DNA of 64,000 nt. Origin: an uncultured Clostridia bacterium (GTDB taxonomy: Bacteria; Bacillota; Clostridia; Lachnospirales; CAG-274). Below, piece by piece: positions 27,253-37,179 of this stretch. The notes beneath the pieces are model-generated. The model made no database searches. It was given only the letters and a program-made list of their open reading frames with translations, and was not told the DNA's origin. The DNA lies in assembly GCA_944384195.1 (NCBI GenBank), contig CALWSK010000004.1, positions 1 through 64,000 on the forward strand. Direction: 5' to 3'. Position 1 is the stretch's first letter. Every line of letters begins with the position of its first letter. The translations under genes were made by a program, and so were the position numbers.

Positions 27253-28455
27253 ATGATAAAATTAAATGAAAATTATCTAAACTTAAAACAAAGCTATTTA
27301 TTTTCAGATATAGCTAAAAGAGTTAATAAATTTACAGAAGAAAATCCAGACAAAAAGGTTATACGTCTTGGTATTGGTGATGTTACAAAGCCATTAAATA
27401 GCGTTGTTATAGAAAATCTTCACCTTGCAGTAGATGAGATGGGAAAAGAAGAAACATTTAGAGGATATGGCCCAGAGCAAGGCTATGACTTTTTAAGAGA
27501 GGCTATAAAAGATTATTATTTAAGAAAAGGAGTAAGCCTTGATTTAGAAGAGATATTTGTATCTGATGGTGCAAAATCTGATACAGGTAATATAACAGAT
27601 TTATTTTCAGTAGATAATACAGTTATGATACCAGACCCAGTTTATCCAGTTTATGTGGATACTAATATAATGAATGGAAGAGAAATAATATTCTTAGATG
27701 CAAATAAGGAGAATGACTTTTTACCTATGCCAGATGAGAGCAAAAAAGCAGATATTATTTATATTTGTTCTCCTAATAATCCTACAGGAGCTTGCTATAA
27801 TAAAGAACAGTTAAAAATTTGGGTAGATTATGCTATAAAAAATGGTTCTATTATTTTATTTGATTCTGCATATGAATGTTTTGTAGAAGATAAAAATCTT
27901 CCTACTTCCATATTTGAAATAGAAGGAGCTAGAAAATGTGTTATAGAGTTTTGCTCTTTATCTAAAACAGCAGGATTTACAGGAACTAGATGTGGGTATA
28001 CTATAGTGCCTAAAGATATAGTGGTAAAAAGCTCAAATGGAAGTGATATGAGCCTAAATCAAATGTGGAATAGACGCCAGACAACTAAATTTAATGGAGT
28101 GCCTTATATTATACAAAAAGGAGCAGTTTCTGTATTTAGCGAAGATGGTATGAAAATGGCTAAAGAAACTATAAATTATTATAAAGAAAACGCAAAAATT
28201 ATAGCTAATACTATGGAAGAATGTGATATAAATTATTATGGTGGTATAAATTCACCTTATATATGGTTTGAATGTCCTAATAATATGGGCTCTTGGGAAT
28301 TTTTTGACAAAATGTTAAACGAAATAGCAGTAGTAGGTACTCCAGGGGTTGGATTTGGGAACAATGGAGATGGATATTTTAGACTTTCATCTTTTGGAAG
28401 TAGAGAAAATACTATAGAAGCTATGGAGCGTTTTAAAAGCTTATTTAAAAAATAA
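27253..28455 (+). CDS. dapL: LL-diaminopimelate aminotransferase
   Basis: 400-residue PLP enzyme converting tetrahydrodipicolinate directly to LL-diaminopimelate for lysine and peptidoglycan. Signature parts are VIRLGIGDVTKPL, FRGYGPEQGYDFLREAI, DGAKSDTGNI, ICSPNNPTGA and FCSLSKTAGFTGTRCGYT with the PLP lysine. The C-terminus has GVGFGNNGDGYFRLSSFG. The start at 27253 has AAGGAGTGA upstream; the ATG at 27235 precedes this site. Confidence 0.95.
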   Translation: MIKLNENYLNLKQSYLFSDIAKRVNKFTEENPDKKVIRLGIGDVTKPLNSVVIENLHLAVDEMGKEETFRGYGPEQGYDFLREAIKDYYLRKGVSLDLEEIFVSDGAKSDTGNITDLFSVDNTVMIPDPVYPVYVDTNIMNGREIIFLDANKENDFLPMPDESKKADIIYICSPNNPTGACYNKEQLKIWVDYAIKNGSIILFDSAYECFVEDKNLPTSIFEIEGARKCVIEFCSLSKTAGFTGTRCGYTIVPKDIVVKSSNGSDMSLNQMWNRRQTTKFNGVPYIIQKGAVSVFSEDGMKMAKETINYYKENAKIIANTMEECDINYYGGINSPYIWFECPNNMGSWEFFDKMLNEIAVVGTPGVGFGNNGDGYFRLSSFGSRENTIEAMERFKSLFKK

Positions 28456-28466
28456 TTAGTTATTAT

Positions 28467-28498
28467 AAAAAACCGTACTTTTAAGTACGGATTTTTTA
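28467..28498. terminator. Bidirectional terminator between dapL and the MATE gene
   Basis: CCGTACTT paired with AAGTACGG, A tract on the left, T tract on the right. Confidence 0.85.
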
Positions 28499-29809
28499 AT
28501 ATTTGTATATTTTTTTATATTTAAAATAAAAACTAAAGCTTATTAATATTCCTAAGACCTCTTCTATAACAACGGCAAGCCATATCCCAGATACACCTAA
28601 GAAGATAGGGAGTAAAACTATAAAACTACTTTGAAATATAAGAGATTTTAGAAATGATATAATGGCAGATATTTTACCATTTGAAAAAGCAGTAAACATA
28701 CTAGATAAGAATATATTAAAGCCAACTAGTAAAAAGCTAAGAGAATATATTAAAAGTCCTTTTGCTGTTATATCAAAAACTGGGCTATTTTCTGGTGTAA
28801 AAAACATAATAAGATTTTTAGAAAAAATTTGTATTAGTATATATATAATAATGGAAACTATAGCTATAAATTTTAAGCTAAGAGATACTATAGTTTTTAA
28901 CATATTATCATTTTTTTCTCCATAATAAAAGCTAATTTTAGGAGCTATACCCATAGAATATCCTAAAAATACAGCAGTTACTAAAAACTGTATATATAAA
29001 ACTATAGTTATAGAGGCTACACCGTCTTCTCCTATATATTTTAACATAACTAGATTAAATAAAAATGTGATTATACCACTAGATATTTGAGAAATCATTT
29101 CTGAAGAGCCATTAAAACAAGAATTTGTAATAACTTTAAAATCTTTACTTGGCAAAGTAAAATGTAACATATTATCTTTTTTTATAAAGAATATAAGACC
29201 TATAAGAGCAGGAATAGCATATCCAATTCCAGTAGCTATACCAGCTCCACCAGCTCCAAGCTTAAATTTAGCTATAAATATATAGTCTAGGATTATATTT
29301 AATATACCACCACTAACAGAGAGAATAAGAGCTATTTTTTCTTTTCCACTAGCTATTAAAAATTGTTCCACTATAAATTTTAAAGTAGTAGGCATAGTAA
29401 ATATTATAAGATACAAAAGATAATTTTTAGTATGATAGTAAAGTTTATCTGTAGTTCCTAGTATTTTTAATATTTTATCTATAAATATAAGGCAGAATAT
29501 CGATAAAAATATACTAAGCAAAAATGCAAAGATTAATATTAGAGAAAAATCTTTTTTTACCTCTGTTTCTCTTCCTTCGCCTAGCTTTTTCATAACAAGA
29601 GCACAACCTCCAGAACCAAGCATAACTGATATGCCAAGAATAAAGTTCATATAGGGATAGGCTATATTTACTGCAGATAGAGCATCTGTGCCTACAAGTT
29701 TGGATACAAAAGCACCATCTATTATGGTGTATAAAGACATAAAAGACATCATAAAAATAGTAGGTATAACTAGGTTTAATAAAGTTTTAAAATTAAAATC
29801 TTTTTGCAT
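28496..29809 (-). CDS. MATE-family efflux transporter
   Basis: 437 residues with about twelve hydrophobic segments in two homologous halves. Family features are PTIFMMSFMSLYTIIDGAFVSKLVGTDALSAVNIAYP at the start and the matching region SEMISQISSGIITFLFNLV in the second half. The start at 29809 (MQKDFNF) has AGGTGAT upstream. MATE proteins export cationic compounds using Na+ or H+. The substrate is unknown. Confidence 0.9.
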   Translation of the reverse strand: MQKDFNFKTLLNLVIPTIFMMSFMSLYTIIDGAFVSKLVGTDALSAVNIAYPYMNFILGISVMLGSGGCALVMKKLGEGRETEVKKDFSLILIFAFLLSIFLSIFCLIFIDKILKILGTTDKLYYHTKNYLLYLIIFTMPTTLKFIVEQFLIASGKEKIALILSVSGGILNIILDYIFIAKFKLGAGGAGIATGIGYAIPALIGLIFFIKKDNMLHFTLPSKDFKVITNSCFNGSSEMISQISSGIITFLFNLVMLKYIGEDGVASITIVLYIQFLVTAVFLGYSMGIAPKISFYYGEKNDNMLKTIVSLSLKFIAIVSIIIYILIQIFSKNLIMFFTPENSPVFDITAKGLLIYSLSFLLVGFNIFLSSMFTAFSNGKISAIISFLKSLIFQSSFIVLLPIFLGVSGIWLAVVIEEVLGILISFSFYFKYKKIYKY

Positions 29810-29994
29810 AAAATCACCTATTCTCATATATTTTTTAATATTATAGCAAATTGGCTTTATTTTGACAACTTGCATAAAATTAAATGCTTATATTAATATA
29901 TATTTTATGCATAATTTTATATATTATCTATTTAAAAATTTTATTTAAAATAAGATATTATATATAGAATAATATAGTAATTTTAATAAATTTC

Positions 29995-30023
29995 TTGCAA
30001 ATAAATATAAACTTTGATAAAAT
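29995..30023 (+). promoter_or_regulatory. Sigma-A promoter of the FMN-riboswitch transcript
   Basis: TTGCAA (29995-30000), 17 bases, TAAAAT (30018-30023), placing the transcript start about 40 bases before the aptamer. Confidence 0.5.
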
Positions 30024-30072
30024 ATATTGAAAAGATAGGATTTTTTATCTATATATTGACAATCTAAATATA

Positions 30073-30185
30073 TTATCCTTGGGGAAGGGTGAAAGTCCCT
30101 ATCGGTGGTTATAGTCCACGAGCTTTTTAGCATGATTTGGTGAAATTCCAAAACCGACAGTTACAGTCTGGATAGGAAAGGATAA
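30073..30185 (+). promoter_or_regulatory. FMN riboswitch (RFN element)
   Basis: The closing helix is TTATCC (30073-30078) with GGATAA (30180-30185). Inside are the conserved segments GGGGAAGGGTGAAAGTCCC, ATCGGTGG, AGTCCACGAGC, GATTTGGTGAAATTCC, AACCGACAGTTACAGTCTGGAT and GGAAAGG. It senses FMN and controls the transporter gene downstream through the terminator at 30245. Confidence 0.97.
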
Positions 30186-30244
30186 GTTTTTATAATATAA
30201 ACTAGCTTTAGATTTTTCTATTGTTTAGTTTTTGTATAAAAATT

Positions 30245-30273
30245 ACCCCTAAAGGAGAGCTTTAGGGGTTTTT
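30245..30273 (+). terminator. Expression-platform terminator of the FMN riboswitch
   Basis: ACCCCTAAAG paired with CTTTAGGGGT and a T run. FMN binding should favour this hairpin and stop transcription before the transporter gene. Confidence 0.9.
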
Positions 30274-30340
30274 ATCGTTTTAGTTTAAATATCCAAGATA
30301 TATTAAGATTGCTATTTTATAATTTTTAGGAGGATATTTT

Positions 30341-30847
30341 ATGAAAACCAAAAAATTAACTTTGATGGCTCTTATATGTGCTATAGCCTATGTATCTTTA
30401 TTTATTAAAGTGCCTATTTCTTTTTTATCTTATGAAATAAAAGATGTAATAATATGTATAGGAGCATTAGTGCTTGGGGGCTCTTCATCTATTATTATGT
30501 GTTTTGTTGTATGTATAATAGAGATGATAACAATTAGTGATTCTGGAATAATAGGATTTTTAATGAATTTTTTAGCAAGTATATCTTATATAGTTCCTAT
30601 TTGTTTTATGTATAGAAAAAATAAGTCTATAGTAAAAGGTATAATACTAGGGGTTATATCTATGACTATTGTTATGTTTTTCTTTAATATATTTATAACT
30701 CCTCTATATTTAAAAGTTAGTCTTAAAGATACTATAAATCTTTTATTTACTTTAATAACGCCTTTTAATATAATAAAAGGAATTTTAAATGGAATTTTTA
30801 TTTTAGTTTTATATAAGCCTATGCTTAAGATAATAAAATATAGATAA
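30341..30847 (+). CDS. ribU: Riboflavin ECF transporter S component (RibU-like)
   Basis: 168-residue membrane protein with about six helices. It matches RibU-type S components, which bind riboflavin and use a shared EcfA-EcfA'-EcfT module. The LMALICAIAYVSLFIKVPISFLSYEIKDVIICIGALVLG opening is typical. The FMN riboswitch directly upstream strongly supports the substrate. No rib biosynthesis genes or ECF energising genes are nearby. Confidence 0.9.
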   Translation: MKTKKLTLMALICAIAYVSLFIKVPISFLSYEIKDVIICIGALVLGGSSSIIMCFVVCIIEMITISDSGIIGFLMNFLASISYIVPICFMYRKNKSIVKGIILGVISMTIVMFFFNIFITPLYLKVSLKDTINLLFTLITPFNIIKGILNGIFILVLYKPMLKIIKYR

Positions 30848-30880
30848 AAAGTAGAGTAGACATTTAGTCTACTCTATTTT
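30847..30880. terminator. Bidirectional terminator after ribU
   Basis: AGAGTAGAC paired with GTCTACTCT, flanked by A and T tracts. Confidence 0.85.
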
Positions 30881-31225
30881 GAATTTATCATTAATTTTAA
30901 CTTTTTGGCTTTTAAAGTCTTTAGTTATATATCCTATTATAGTTTCTTTATGTTTATTATTATTTTCATCTAAAAATTGTATGTTTAATGCTTGTTCTAT
31001 ATTAGTATCAATTTTAATTTTATATGAGTTTTTATTTTTAAGTTCATTAATTTTAATTTTTTCTTTAGTATTTGAATATATAAGCTCTATATTTGTTATC
31101 GTTTGATTAGTATTATTTTTTATTGCTAGTATTTGCTCTTTTTTACAAAAGATATAGATTATAAAAAAGAGTAAAATTAAAAAAATAATAATATAAAATA
31201 TTTTATGGTTTTTAATTATTTTCAT
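30869..31225 (-). CDS. Unrecognised single-span membrane protein
   Basis: 118 residues, not recognised. A signal-anchor helix at about 9-27 (IFYIIIFLILLFFIIYIF) is followed by a Lys/Asn-rich extracellular part. That part has an alternating beta-strand pattern (TNQTITNIELIYSNTKEKIKI, SYKIKIDTNIEQALNIQFLD) that looks like a small immunoglobulin-like sandwich. It has a good AGGAGT site. It lies 29 bases after the SDR gene end on the opposite side of a terminator, with no functional hint. Confidence 0.6.
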   Translation of the reverse strand: MKIIKNHKIFYIIIFLILLFFIIYIFCKKEQILAIKNNTNQTITNIELIYSNTKEKIKINELKNKNSYKIKIDTNIEQALNIQFLDENNNKHKETIIGYITKDFKSQKVKINDKFKIE

Positions 31226-31253
31226 AAATAAACTCCTAAATATTTAGATAATT

Positions 31254-31997
31254 TTAGCGTTTTAAGACTTGTGAAAAATAGGCAAGTTTTAGCATAACTA
31301 CTTTAGGTAATATAGAGACTATAAAAGGTACAAACTTAGCAAAACCGTTTATTATAATAGGTTTTTTCGCAAACATTTTTTCTATAGCATAGATAGAAGC
31401 TTTATAGCTATTAGCTCCAAATACTTTACCTTTTACATTAGCATTTTTATGAAAGTTTGTATTTATAGTACCAGGGCAAAAAGTTCCTATATATACATTA
31501 GATTTTAGCTTTTTTAGCTCCTCATATATGGCTAAATCAAGATTTAATACATAAGATTTAGAGGCAAAATATGAGCTATAAAAAGGGCTTGGATAAAAGC
31601 TACCTATAGAACCTACATTTAGGATATATCCCCTATCTTTTTTTATCATATCTTTTAAAAATAGTTTAGTTAGTATATGGACGGCTTTTATATTAAGATT
31701 TATCATATCTATTTCACGTTTTAAATTAGTTTTATTAAAAAATCCAAATTCTCCAAAACCGGCATTATTTATCACTATTTCTATATCTTCATCTTTTACC
31801 ATATTATAGAGTTTAAAGCAATTTTTAGGAATAGTTAAATCCATAGGAATTATAATACAGTTTTTTATATTAGAAAAAGCCTTTTCCATATTAGCTTTAT
31901 TTCTAGCTACTGCTATAATATCATATCCCTTTTTAGATAATATCATAGCCATATCTTTTCCTAGTCCACTACTAGCTCCTGTTATTAATGCTTTCAT
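31254..31997 (-). CDS. Short-chain dehydrogenase/reductase
   Basis: 247 residues of the classical SDR type. The nucleotide loop is TGASSGLGKDMA, then NNAGFGEFG, and the catalytic Ser-Tyr-Lys are in NVGSIGSFYPSPFYSSYFASKSYV (YFASK here carries the YxxxK). The C-terminus has a hydrophobic stretch (FVPFIVSILPKVVMLKLAYF) as in lipid-acting members. It overlaps the end of cca by 26 bases with its own GGAGAT site, so the pair is one transcript. Confidence 0.85.
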   Translation of the reverse strand: MKALITGASSGLGKDMAMILSKKGYDIIAVARNKANMEKAFSNIKNCIIIPMDLTIPKNCFKLYNMVKDEDIEIVINNAGFGEFGFFNKTNLKREIDMINLNIKAVHILTKLFLKDMIKKDRGYILNVGSIGSFYPSPFYSSYFASKSYVLNLDLAIYEELKKLKSNVYIGTFCPGTINTNFHKNANVKGKVFGANSYKASIYAIEKMFAKKPIIINGFAKFVPFIVSILPKVVMLKLAYFSQVLKR

Positions 31998-33201
31998 AAT
32001 TATCTCCTATATATTTTAATAGCGTATCTTTTGTATTTTTTTCTGGATAGCTTAAGACATAGTCAAGCGCAAATTTTAGGTTAGAGCCTATTTTCTTTCC
32101 ATCTTTTATTCCTATTTGCTTTAAATCTTCTCCATTTATAGCAAGGGTTTTTAGATTGTAACAATGATTTTTTCTTATAGTTTCGTCTATTTCATCAAAT
32201 ATATTATCAAATGTTTTGCAAGATACTAAATCTTCATCATAAAGGCTTATAGCAAATCTTATTTGAAGAATTTTTTTAAGGATATCTGGTTCTATCATAG
32301 ACATAAGCCTTCTTGTTTGTTCCCTATCATCTTTAAGTTTTAGCGTGATATAGTTTGTTATAGTTTTTGCTTCTTTTATAGTTTTATTATCTAATTTTAA
32401 TCGTTTTAAAATAGGTTCTATTTTTTCTTTTTCTAAAAAAGCAAGGATAAGGTATAGCCTAAGCTCTTTATTTAGAGTTTTTAATATTCCCACAGTTCTC
32501 TTATAGTCTTTAAATATAGGAGCTATCTCATTAAAAAAGTATTTATATAATCCGGTTTCTTCTAGTAAATATAAATTGTCTATATAGTCTGATTTAATAA
32601 GTTTTAAAAACTCATCTCTAGTTCTTTCTATACTTATATTTTCTATAAGGTGTGCATTATCTTTTATTGCTATAAATGTATCTTCTTCTATATCAAATCC
32701 TAGTTGGTTTGCAAAACGTATAGCACGCATCATTCTAAGAGCATCTTCTTTAAAGCGAGTGTCTGCATTTCCAACCCCTCTTATTATCCTATTTTCTATA
32801 TCATTTTTTCCGTAAAATGGGTCTATAAACCCTTTTTTATGATTATATGCTATAGCATTTATAGTAAAATCACGTCTGCTTAAATCTTCTTCTATCTTTT
32901 TGCTAAATATTACATTTTCTGGTCTTCTGTTATCTTTATACTCTCCATCTATTCTATATGTTGTAACCTCAAAGTTTTGTTTATCTATAACAACAGTAAC
33001 AGTTCCGTGTTCTATACCAGTATCTATAGTGTGGTCAAAAAGAGCTTTTATATTTTCCGGCATAGCATCAGTTGTTATATCAAAGTCTTTTGGGACAAAG
33101 CCAAGTATATAATCTCTAACACATCCACCAACTATAAACCCCTCAAAGTTAGAATTTTCTAGTGTATTTATTATATATAAAACCTGTTTTGGTATTTGCA
33201 T
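31972..33201 (-). CDS. cca: CCA tRNA nucleotidyltransferase
   Basis: 409-residue class II enzyme adding or repairing the CCA end of tRNA. The head has [10 protein letters not shown] and the catalytic DFDITTDA. Next come [11 protein letters not shown], the [27 protein letters not shown]-type neck and [11 protein letters not shown]. The C-terminal HD subdomain of longer homologues is absent or degenerate. The start has AGGTGATA upstream. The 3' end overlaps the SDR gene. Confidence 0.93.
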   Translation of the reverse strand: [409 protein letters not shown]

Positions 33202-33328
33202 ATTATCACCTCATATAAGAATATAAATTTTACCTATATGATATCATAAACGGTTAGATTATTAAATATGTATTAGACAAAATATAAAAAAAATGATAAA
33301 ATAAAAAAAAATAGATAGGACTGAAACT

Positions 33329-34045
33329 ATGGAAACTTTTGTTAGAACTAAAATGTTAATAGGAGAAGAAGGAATAGATATTCTTAAGAATTCTAAAATT
33401 ATTATTTTTGGAGCTGGAGGAGTTGGTTCTTTTTGTATTGAAGCTATAGCTAGAGCTGGTGTAGGGACTATACATATAGTAGATGACGATACTATAGCTA
33501 AAAGTAATATAAATAGACAACTTTTTGCTACAAATAGCACTATAGGTAAAGATAAAGTACAAGTGGCTAAAGAAAGAATTTTAGATATAAATAAAGATGC
33601 AAACGTTATAGCTACTAAGCTTTGCTATGGAAAAGATACTATGCATCAAATAGATTTATCTGATTATAATTATATAATAGATGCTATAGACACAGTATCT
33701 TCTAAAATATTACTTATAGAAAAGGCAAAAGAGCTAAATATACCTATAATATCATCTATGGGTACTGGAAATAAGTTAGACCCATCTAAATTTGAAATTA
33801 CTGATATACATAAAACTTCTGTTTGTCCGCTTGCTAAGGTAATAAGATATGAGCTTAAAAAAAGAGGAATAAAAAATGTAAAAGTGTTATATTCTAAAGA
33901 AATACCAAAACAACCATTACAGATACAGACAGATGAAATAGGTATTCATCAAAAAAGACAAACTCCAGCTAGTATATCATTTGTTCCATCTTCGGCTGGG
34001 CTTATGATAGCAGGATATGTTATAAACGATATATTAAAGAGGTAA
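33329..34045 (+). CDS. tcdA: tRNA threonylcarbamoyladenosine dehydratase TcdA (ThiF/E1-like)
   Basis: 238 residues. It opens with the typical RTKMLIGEEGIDILKNSKI, then the ATP loop IFGAGGVGSFCIEAIARAG, and DDDTIAKSNINRQLFA, which contacts nucleotide. It cyclises t6A at position 37 of ANN-decoding tRNAs. The family also includes sulfur-carrier activating enzymes, but the length and opening favour TcdA. It ends 4 bases before wecB and probably shares its transcript. Confidence 0.88.
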   Translation: METFVRTKMLIGEEGIDILKNSKIIIFGAGGVGSFCIEAIARAGVGTIHIVDDDTIAKSNINRQLFATNSTIGKDKVQVAKERILDINKDANVIATKLCYGKDTMHQIDLSDYNYIIDAIDTVSSKILLIEKAKELNIPIISSMGTGNKLDPSKFEITDIHKTSVCPLAKVIRYELKKRGIKNVKVLYSKEIPKQPLQIQTDEIGIHQKRQTPASISFVPSSAGLMIAGYVINDILKR

Positions 34046-34049
34046 AGAT

Positions 34050-35198
34050 ATGGATAAGATAAAAGTGTTAAGTATTTTTGGAACAAGACCAGAAGCTATA
34101 AAGATGGCTCCAGTTATAAAAGAGCTTGAAAAATATGACCAAATAGAGCAAGAAGTATGTGTAACGGCTCAACATAGGCAAATGCTAGACCAGGTTTTAG
34201 AAATATTTGATATAAAACCAGATTATGACCTTGATATAATGACTAGAAATCAAACTCTAACAGGTATCACTATAAACGCACTAAAAGGGCTTGAAGAAGT
34301 TTTAGAAAAATCAGCTCCAGATATTATTCTTGTACATGGGGATACAACTACAACTTTTGTAGGTTCTTTGGCGGCATTTTATAAAAAAATTAAAATAGGA
34401 CATGTAGAGGCAGGGCTTAGGACATATAATAAATACGAGCCTTTTCCAGAAGAAATAAACAGAAAGCTAACAGGAGCTATGGCAGATTTACATTTTGCTC
34501 CTACTAATCTTTCAAAAGAAAACTTATTAAAAGAAAATATAGCAAAAGAGGATATATTTGTAACTGGCAATACTTCTGTAGATTGTGTTAAGACAACTGT
34601 TGATAGAAATTATAAATTTAGCCAAAATGAGCTAAACCACATAGATTTTGAAAATAAAAGAATAATAACTATGACGGCACACAGAAGAGAAAATTTAGGA
34701 GAGCCTCTTGAAAATATATGCAATGCCATTTTAGATATTTTAAAGCAAAATGAAGATGTAGAAGTAGTTTATGCTGTACATTTTAATCCTTTGGTACAAG
34801 AATTAGCAAATCGTATTTTAGGACAAAATCCAAGAGTACATTTAATACCACCAGTAGATATGAAAGATATGCATAATTTGATAGCTCGTTCATATCTTGT
34901 GATGACAGATTCTGGAGGGCTTCAAGAAGAAGTTCCATCTCTTAAAAAGCCGGTGCTCGTACTTAGAAATGTTACAGAGCGTCCAGAAGGGCTAGAAGCC
35001 GGTGTTTTAAAGCTTGCTACTACAGATAGAGAGCTTATAGTAGCTAGAGCAAATGAGCTTTTAAATGATAAATCTTTATATAATTCTATGGTAGAGGCTA
35101 AAAATCCTTTTGGAGATGGCTTTGCGTCTAAGAGAATTGTAGAAGCTATTTTGTATTATTTTGGAAAAATAGATACTCCCCCTAAAAATTTTGACTAA
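34050..35198 (+). CDS. wecB: UDP-N-acetylglucosamine 2-epimerase, non-hydrolysing
   Basis: 382-residue cytoplasmic enzyme interconverting UDP-GlcNAc and UDP-ManNAc, the donor for wall teichoic acid or other surface glycans. Diagnostic parts are SIFGTRPEAIKMAPV, TAQHRQMLDQVL, VHGDTTTTFVGSLAAFY, HVEAGLRTYNKYEPFPEEINR and SDSGGLQEE-like TDSGGLQEEVPSL. It sits just before the ATP synthase operon, a neighbourhood seen in other Clostridia. Confidence 0.95.
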   Translation: MDKIKVLSIFGTRPEAIKMAPVIKELEKYDQIEQEVCVTAQHRQMLDQVLEIFDIKPDYDLDIMTRNQTLTGITINALKGLEEVLEKSAPDIILVHGDTTTTFVGSLAAFYKKIKIGHVEAGLRTYNKYEPFPEEINRKLTGAMADLHFAPTNLSKENLLKENIAKEDIFVTGNTSVDCVKTTVDRNYKFSQNELNHIDFENKRIITMTAHRRENLGEPLENICNAILDILKQNEDVEVVYAVHFNPLVQELANRILGQNPRVHLIPPVDMKDMHNLIARSYLVMTDSGGLQEEVPSLKKPVLVLRNVTERPEGLEAGVLKLATTDRELIVARANELLNDKSLYNSMVEAKNPFGDGFASKRIVEAILYYFGKIDTPPKNFD

Positions 35199-35317
35199 AA
35201 ATTAAAAAAAACTATAGATTTTTTTAAGATAAAGAGCTATAATAAAATAGCTTGGTGGTTATAGTCAAATATTTTGTATATTTAAAAATATTATACCTAT
35301 AATATAAGGGGGATTTT

Positions 35318-35575
35318 ATGAATAATTTTGCAAAAGCTTTGTCTAAACTTTCACAAGTTGGAATAACTATGGTTGTAACTATTGGGCTTGGTTTTTTCAT
35401 AGGCAAATGGTTAGATAATCTTTTAAATACTAATATGATATTTCTATTTATATTTACATTTCTTGGGATTGGTGGAGCTTTTAGAAATCTTTATATTATG
35501 GTTATAAAAGATTATAAAAAAGAAGAGGCTAAAGAAGAAAAGGATAGAATAAATTATTCTAGCAAAGAACTTTAG
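35318..35575 (+). CDS. atpZ: AtpZ/AtpI-family small membrane protein of the ATP synthase operon
   Basis: 85 residues with two hydrophobic helices (MVVTIGLGFFIGKWLDNLL and FLFIFTFLGIGGAFRNLYIMV) joined by a short loop, the AtpZ pattern, and a charged C-terminus. AtpZ/AtpI proteins assist rotor-ring assembly or Mg2+ uptake. It has an AAGGGGGA site and begins the operon. Confidence 0.85.
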   Translation: MNNFAKALSKLSQVGITMVVTIGLGFFIGKWLDNLLNTNMIFLFIFTFLGIGGAFRNLYIMVIKDYKKEEAKEEKDRINYSSKEL

Positions 35576-35599
35576 TTGCAAGCAAAAGGAGAGTTTTAT

Positions 35600-35968
35600 A
35601 TGTCTTCAACTTTAAAACAAATGATAAAAACTATATTGGCTCTTGCTTTTATAGTTTTAGGAATAGGATTTTTTGTTTCTAAAGACTTAAAGTCTTTTAT
35701 AATAGGGCTTATATTTGGCACAATATTTGCTATATTAAAGCTTATTTTAACAGAAAAAACGCTAAACAAAGCTATGGATATGCAAGCATCTAAGGCAACT
35801 AATTATTGTAGATTACATTATACTCTTAGGTATTTTTTAACATTTGCTGTTTTGCTTGTGGCAGTTTTTAGAAATTTCAACATTATAGCGGTTATAATAG
35901 GCATATTATTGCCTGTTCCTGCGGGATACATTATAAATATAAAATTAAAAAAAGAAAATAATATTTAG
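35600..35968 (+). CDS. atpI: ATP synthase subunit I
   Basis: 122 residues with four hydrophobic segments, matching the ATP-synthase I family. The ATG at 35600 follows AAAGGAGAG; the TTG at 35576 would place this site inside the gene. The family helps assemble the c ring. A second promoter lies between this gene and atpB. Confidence 0.8.
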   Translation: MSSTLKQMIKTILALAFIVLGIGFFVSKDLKSFIIGLIFGTIFAILKLILTEKTLNKAMDMQASKATNYCRLHYTLRYFLTFAVLLVAVFRNFNIIAVIIGILLPVPAGYIINIKLKKENNI

Positions 35969-35969
35969 C

Positions 35970-35999
35970 TTGACGATTTTTGTATAAAAAGTGTATAAT
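35970..35999 (+). promoter_or_regulatory. Internal sigma-A promoter before atpB
   Basis: TTGACG (35970-35975), 18 bases, TATAAT (35994-35999). The 110-base leader to atpB contains an AT-rich hairpin (AAAGTATAT with ATATACTTT). Structural genes could therefore be made in excess of atpZ and atpI. Confidence 0.75.
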
Positions 36000-36111
36000 A
36001 TTATAATGTATATAACATATATATCTAGTATAGTTATTTAGTAAAGTATATAAATATACTTTATTTTAAATAAAAATTTATCTTAAAATAAACGAGAAGG
36101 GAGGTAAATAT

Positions 36112-36810
36112 ATGGACTTTGGTGCTAAGATTATTACCACTATAGGCGGAGTAAATATTACTCAGACTATGATGAACACTTGGATAATAATTATCGCTCT
36201 TACTATAGTGGCTTTAATAATTAGGGCTAAAATAAACAAGTTTACTGATGTTCCTACGACAAAACTACAAAATATTGTAGAGCTTTTGATAGAAACTATG
36301 GAAAACTTTACTATCCAAAATATGGGTGAAAAATACAAATATTTTGGAAATTGGTTTTTTGGTGTTTTTTGCTTTATTTTAGTTTCTAACTATATGGGGC
36401 TATTGTCGTTCAGGTCTCCAACAGCTGACCTTGGAACAACTCTTGCTCTTGCCCTTTCTACTTTCACGCTCATACACTTTATGGGTATAAAAGTAAACAA
36501 AGGCGGTTATTTTAAAGGATATTTAGAACCAATGCCACTTTTGTTACCGCTTAATATCATAGGCGAGCTTGCTACTCCATTATCGCTTAGCTTACGTCTT
36601 TTTGGTAACATCTTAGGTGGTACTATTATTATGGGACTTGTATATTCTGCTATTGAAAGTGCAGGAAATATTATCTTCCAAGTAGTAGGATTTGGTTTAG
36701 CTACACCAGTATTACATGCATATTTTGACATATTTGCTGGTTTCTTACAAACGTTTATATTTGTTATACTTAGTATGACATTTATAAGAGATAAAATTGG
36801 CGAAGAATAG
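36112..36810 (+). CDS. atpB: ATP synthase Fo subunit a
   Basis: 232-residue stator channel subunit. The essential arginine lies in the helix LATPLSLSLRLFGNILGGTII, with downstream HAYFDIFAGFLQTFIFVILSMTFI. Five to six membrane helices are visible. It has an AGGGAGGT site and is 46 bases upstream of atpE. Confidence 0.96.
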   Translation: MDFGAKIITTIGGVNITQTMMNTWIIIIALTIVALIIRAKINKFTDVPTTKLQNIVELLIETMENFTIQNMGEKYKYFGNWFFGVFCFILVSNYMGLLSFRSPTADLGTTLALALSTFTLIHFMGIKVNKGGYFKGYLEPMPLLLPLNIIGELATPLSLSLRLFGNILGGTIIMGLVYSAIESAGNIIFQVVGFGLATPVLHAYFDIFAGFLQTFIFVILSMTFIRDKIGEE

Positions 36811-36844
36811 TAGCCAAAGCTAGAATAAACATTATATTTTTTAG

Positions 36845-37114
<270 letters not shown>

Positions 37115-37179
37115 GAAATTTTTAAACTATAAATTAATTTTTCTACATAGATGGAAAAATGAAAGGAGGGCAAATTTTC

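Noticed and set aside
30056..30061. TTGACA as the riboswitch promoter -35
   Set aside because: Its -10 would fall inside the FMN aptamer; the TTGCAA-N17-TAAAAT pair upstream fits better.
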